Assembly (NCBI GenBank): GCA_009923965.1
Contig: RFSL01000028.1
Coordinates: 1 to 9,199, forward strand
Reading direction: 5' to 3'
Length of the DNA: 9,199 nucleotides
DNA from: Flavobacteriia bacterium
Lineage (GTDB): Bacteria; Bacteroidota; Bacteroidia; Flavobacteriales_D; Crocinitomicaceae
Positions 6,279 through 9,199 of this stretch are shown piece by piece. Under the pieces are notes generated by a model, which saw nothing but the letters and a program-made list of their open reading frames with translations, ran no database searches and was not told where the DNA came from. How positions within the stretch are numbered: the stretch's first letter is position 1; each line of letters starts with the position of its first letter. A program made the position numbers and the translations under genes.

Positions 6279-9199
6279 ATGCTGAAATATATATTTGTTT
6301 TACTTATAATTATTCCTTTTGCGATTTTATCTCAAAAAACTGATAAATATACTAGTAGTTATGCGCAATATTATCGAGCCGAAGAACTTTTTCAAAAAGC
6401 TCAATTTAGTGCAGCACGCGAAGAATTTAGAGAATTTATTAATTCTAGCAGAAACGAAAATGATCCATTAATTGTTAAGGCTTTCTATTACGAAGGACTT
6501 TCTGCTTTAGAATTGTATAACAATGATGCTATAGCTCTTTTAGAAACCTTCAATAAAAAATACCCTGATAATATTTATAAACACACTATTGGTTTCAGGG
6601 TGGGCAAGTATTTTTTTCAAAAAGAAGATTTTGAGAATTCGCAAATTTGGTTTGAAAAAGTACCCATAAAAGAACTTGAAAAAAAACTACACGAAGAATT
6701 TTTATTTAAATGGGGGTATTCTGCCTTACAAAATGGCAATAAGCAAGTTGCTATTTTGGCATTTCGGGATGCAAAAGATGGGAAATCACAGTACGCGACT
6801 CCGAGCTTATACTTTTTCTCCTATCTAAACTACCTTTCTTCTTCTCTTCAGATTGCTTTAGAAGGGTTCGAAAAATTAAGATTAGATGCAACTTTTTGTG
6901 GTGTTGTTCCCTATTATATTGCACAAATTTATCATAAGCAAGAGCGCTATCAAGAGGTAATTGATTTTGCTCCTACACTTGCTAATTGTACTTTCATTGA
7001 CAATGAATCGGATGTTAATCATCTAATTGGAAGCGCACATTATCATATGAGTAACTATGCTTCTGCAATACCATATCTTGAAAATTTTAATCAAAAATCC
7101 CGACCAACAAGAGATGACTTTTATGAGTTAGCATTTTGTTATTATAAATCTAAAAACTATGAAAAGGCAATCAAGCAATTTGATAAAGTAACAAGTTCTA
7201 ATGATAGTTTAGCGCAAGTGGCGATGTATCAAATAGGAGAATCCTATCTAGCTTTAGGGAAATTACTTCCTGCTCGAAGCGCCTTTGAACGAGCTTCTGA
7301 AATGAATATTCTTTCTGATATTCAAGAAGATGCGTTGTATAATTTTGCGGTAATTTCATTTAAAGTTGACATTAACCCATACGATGAGTCAGTTCGGGCT
7401 TTTGAAGATTATTTAAATAAATATCCAAATTCATTAAGAACTAAAGACGTCTTTCAATATTTAGTAAATGTTTACACAAACACGAGTAATTTTTCAAAGG
7501 CACTTGAATCTTTAGATAAATTACCTTCTAAAGACAATCAATTAAACTCTGTTTATCAAACAGTCGCATTTAACTATGGGGTAGAACTTTTTCAAAAAGA
7601 AGATTGGGCTAATTCGAAAAAAGCTTTTGAGTTAGTTAGTCGCTACCCAATTGACCCAGAAATGCTAGCCTTATCAATTTACTGGATGGCTGATATAGAT
7701 TTTCGGATGAATAATTTAGATGCTGCAATAAGTACTTATCGCTTGTTTTTCGGTTCACCAGGGTCTAATGCATTACCACAAAAAATAGATGCTTATTATA
7801 ATATTGGTTATGCCTATTTAGGGCAAGAAAAAATAAAAGATGCCATCAACTCTTTTAGAATATACCTACAATCAAATCCCCAAAACAAAGAAAAAAAAAT
7901 AGATGCTTGTTTTAGAATTGCAGATTGTTATTATCTAAATCAGGACAACAACATTTTAGCAATTCAGTATTATAATGAGGCATTAAAGTTGAATACTGAT
8001 TTAAATGATAAAGCATTATTCTATTTGGCAAAATCATACGGTTATAATGGGGAATTAGATCAGAAAATTAGTGCTCTAAAAGAATTATTAAAAGATTATC
8101 CTTCCTCAAAATACAGAATGAACGGCACTTATGAATTGGCAAGATGCTTTGTTTCTATAGCAGAATATGATCAGGCTCTGGCTTTATACCAATTGTATGT
8201 TTCCGAATATCCTAAAGCAATTAATATAATAGATTCTAGGATAGGGATTGCAGATTTATACTATAAAAAATCGGACTATGCTCAGGCGGAGTTGGAATAC
8301 ATTAAAATTCTCGATGAATTTGAAAAAGTGAGAGATATTTGTGAAAAAGCTGTAAAGGGCTTAGTAGATGTTTACGCTGCACAAAAAACTCCTGAAAAGG
8401 CAGCTGAAATAGCAGATCGCTATCCTTGTGCTAATATTTCTAAAGATGAAAAAGAAAATCTTTTTTATAATCCTGCATTTCAAAGTTATGCAGATAGTTC
8501 TTATACTGATGCTATATCAAAATTTCAAGTATATCTTTCCAAATTCCCAGATGGACGATTTGTAAACGAAACCTACTACTTTTTAGGCAATAGTTTCTAT
8601 AAAACAAAAGACACCTTAAATGCACTAATATATTTCGAAAAGTTCTTAGAAACCCCTACAAATGTGTATTCAGAATCTGCTGCATTACGAACAGCAGCCT
8701 ATTATTATTTAAATAAAAGCTATGAATTAGCATATAAATTTTATGAGAAATTAGAACAGGTTGCGTCAAAACCTACAACTGTTTTCTCTGCAAAACTTGG
8801 GCTAATGCGTTGTGCATTTTTAATCGATGATTTTGCTAAAGCAATTGAGTATTCCAAATTTGTTTTAGAATCTGGCGGAATTACAACTCAACTCAAAATT
8901 GAAGGAATGTATTCTAGTGGAATATCAAATTATCGTTTAGGGAACTTTGAGGAAGCTTTTTCTCCACTAGAATGGGTAGTAAAAAATACTACTACAGCAA
9001 TCGGTTCAGAAGCTAAATTTACCTTAGCGGAAATATATTTTAAGCAAGTAAAATACGAGCAAGCAGATATTGAAATAAAGTCTTTACTTAAAATGAAACC
9101 AAGTTATAATTACTGGGTTGCAAAAGGTTTAATTTTACAAGCAAGAATTATGATAATAAACAATGAGCTTTTCCAATCTGAGCAAACACTTAAATCTGT
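6279..9199 (+). CDS. Large exported tetratricopeptide-repeat protein (3' truncated by window edge)
   Basis: The frame stays open from ATG 6279 to the end of the window: 973 codons with no stop. The N-terminus MLKYIFVLLIIIPFAILSQ is a Sec signal peptide (basic residue, ~13-residue hydrophobic core, likely cleavage at LS|QK near residue 18); there is no lipobox cysteine. The remainder is alpha-helical TPR-like repeats, for example at ~27-60 (YYRAEELFQKAQFSAAREEF), ~280-305 (FYELAFCYYKSKNYEKAIKQF), ~505-535, ~543-575, ~617-648 (ARCFVSIAEYDQALALYQLY) and ~765-795 (YYFLGNSFYKTKDTLNALIYF). Several end in YP-S/FPDG spacers typical of BamD/CpoB (YbgF)-type repeats. No catalytic domain is visible. It should be a periplasmic or envelope scaffold. 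Exported TPR proteins near 1000 residues occur in Flavobacteriales, but I assign no function. An in-frame ATG at 6171 would add 36 residues before the signal peptide and is disfavoured. An A9 run lies at 7891-7899. Confidence 0.88.
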   Translation, partial: MLKYIFVLLIIIPFAILSQKTDKYTSSYAQYYRAEELFQKAQFSAAREEFREFINSSRNENDPLIVKAFYYEGLSALELYNNDAIALLETFNKKYPDNIYKHTIGFRVGKYFFQKEDFENSQIWFEKVPIKELEKKLHEEFLFKWGYSALQNGNKQVAILAFRDAKDGKSQYATPSLYFFSYLNYLSSSLQIALEGFEKLRLDATFCGVVPYYIAQIYHKQERYQEVIDFAPTLANCTFIDNESDVNHLIGSAHYHMSNYASAIPYLENFNQKSRPTRDDFYELAFCYYKSKNYEKAIKQFDKVTSSNDSLAQVAMYQIGESYLALGKLLPARSAFERASEMNILSDIQEDALYNFAVISFKVDINPYDESVRAFEDYLNKYPNSLRTKDVFQYLVNVYTNTSNFSKALESLDKLPSKDNQLNSVYQTVAFNYGVELFQKEDWANSKKAFELVSRYPIDPEMLALSIYWMADIDFRMNNLDAAISTYRLFFGSPGSNALPQKIDAYYNIGYAYLGQEKIKDAINSFRIYLQSNPQNKEKKIDACFRIADCYYLNQDNNILAIQYYNEALKLNTDLNDKALFYLAKSYGYNGELDQKISALKELLKDYPSSKYRMNGTYELARCFVSIAEYDQALALYQLYVSEYPKAINIIDSRIGIADLYYKKSDYAQAELEYIKILDEFEKVRDICEKAVKGLVDVYAAQKTPEKAAEIADRYPCANISKDEKENLFYNPAFQSYADSSYTDAISKFQVYLSKFPDGRFVNETYYFLGNSFYKTKDTLNALIYFEKFLETPTNVYSESAALRTAAYYYLNKSYELAYKFYEKLEQVASKPTTVFSAKLGLMRCAFLIDDFAKAIEYSKFVLESGGITTQLKIEGMYSSGISNYRLGNFEEAFSPLEWVVKNTTTAIGSEAKFTLAEIYFKQVKYEQADIEIKSLLKMKPSYNYWVAKGLILQARIMIINNELFQSEQTLKS

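Overview
The window reads as an ordinary chromosomal stretch from an AT-rich member of the Bacteroidota, most likely order Flavobacteriales. The evidence is a type IX secretion (T9SS) C-terminal sorting domain at the left edge, no AGGAGG-type ribosome binding sites before the genes, TAnnTTTG-like promoter elements, and phylum-typical versions of RNase R, type I asparaginase and FtsE. The genus cannot be fixed from this sequence.

Layout: (1) 2-379 (+) is the C-terminal end of a secreted T9SS cargo protein whose body lies outside the window. (2) 435-5474 (+) is a tight collinear run of four housekeeping genes: rnr (RNase R), galE (UDP-glucose 4-epimerase), a tatD-family metallohydrolase and ansA (type I asparaginase). 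Gaps are 41, 14 and 2 nt, so galE-tatD-ansA, and perhaps rnr, are probably co-transcribed. The products belong to different pathways (RNA decay, nucleotide-sugar supply, DNA/3'-end or D-amino-acid-tRNA type hydrolysis, asparagine breakdown), so the run looks like a growth-linked housekeeping operon and not a dedicated system. (3) ftsE lies on the minus strand and ends tail to tail with ansA, sharing four bases. No ftsX is visible. (4) After a divergent intergenic region, a very long plus-strand gene starts at 6279 and runs off the right edge without a stop. It encodes a signal-peptide-bearing protein built almost entirely of tetratricopeptide-like (TPR) helical repeats (at least 973 residues).

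I found no RNA gene, mobile element, CRISPR array, phage gene, defence island or clear intrinsic terminator, and no convincing undescribed system. The points most worth a second look are the large exported TPR protein divergent from ftsE, a TAATTWTA element recurring just before four start codons, an A9G5 homopolymer near the start of rnr, an inverted repeat touching the rnr start codon, and residue changes at known functional positions in GalE, AnsA and FtsE.
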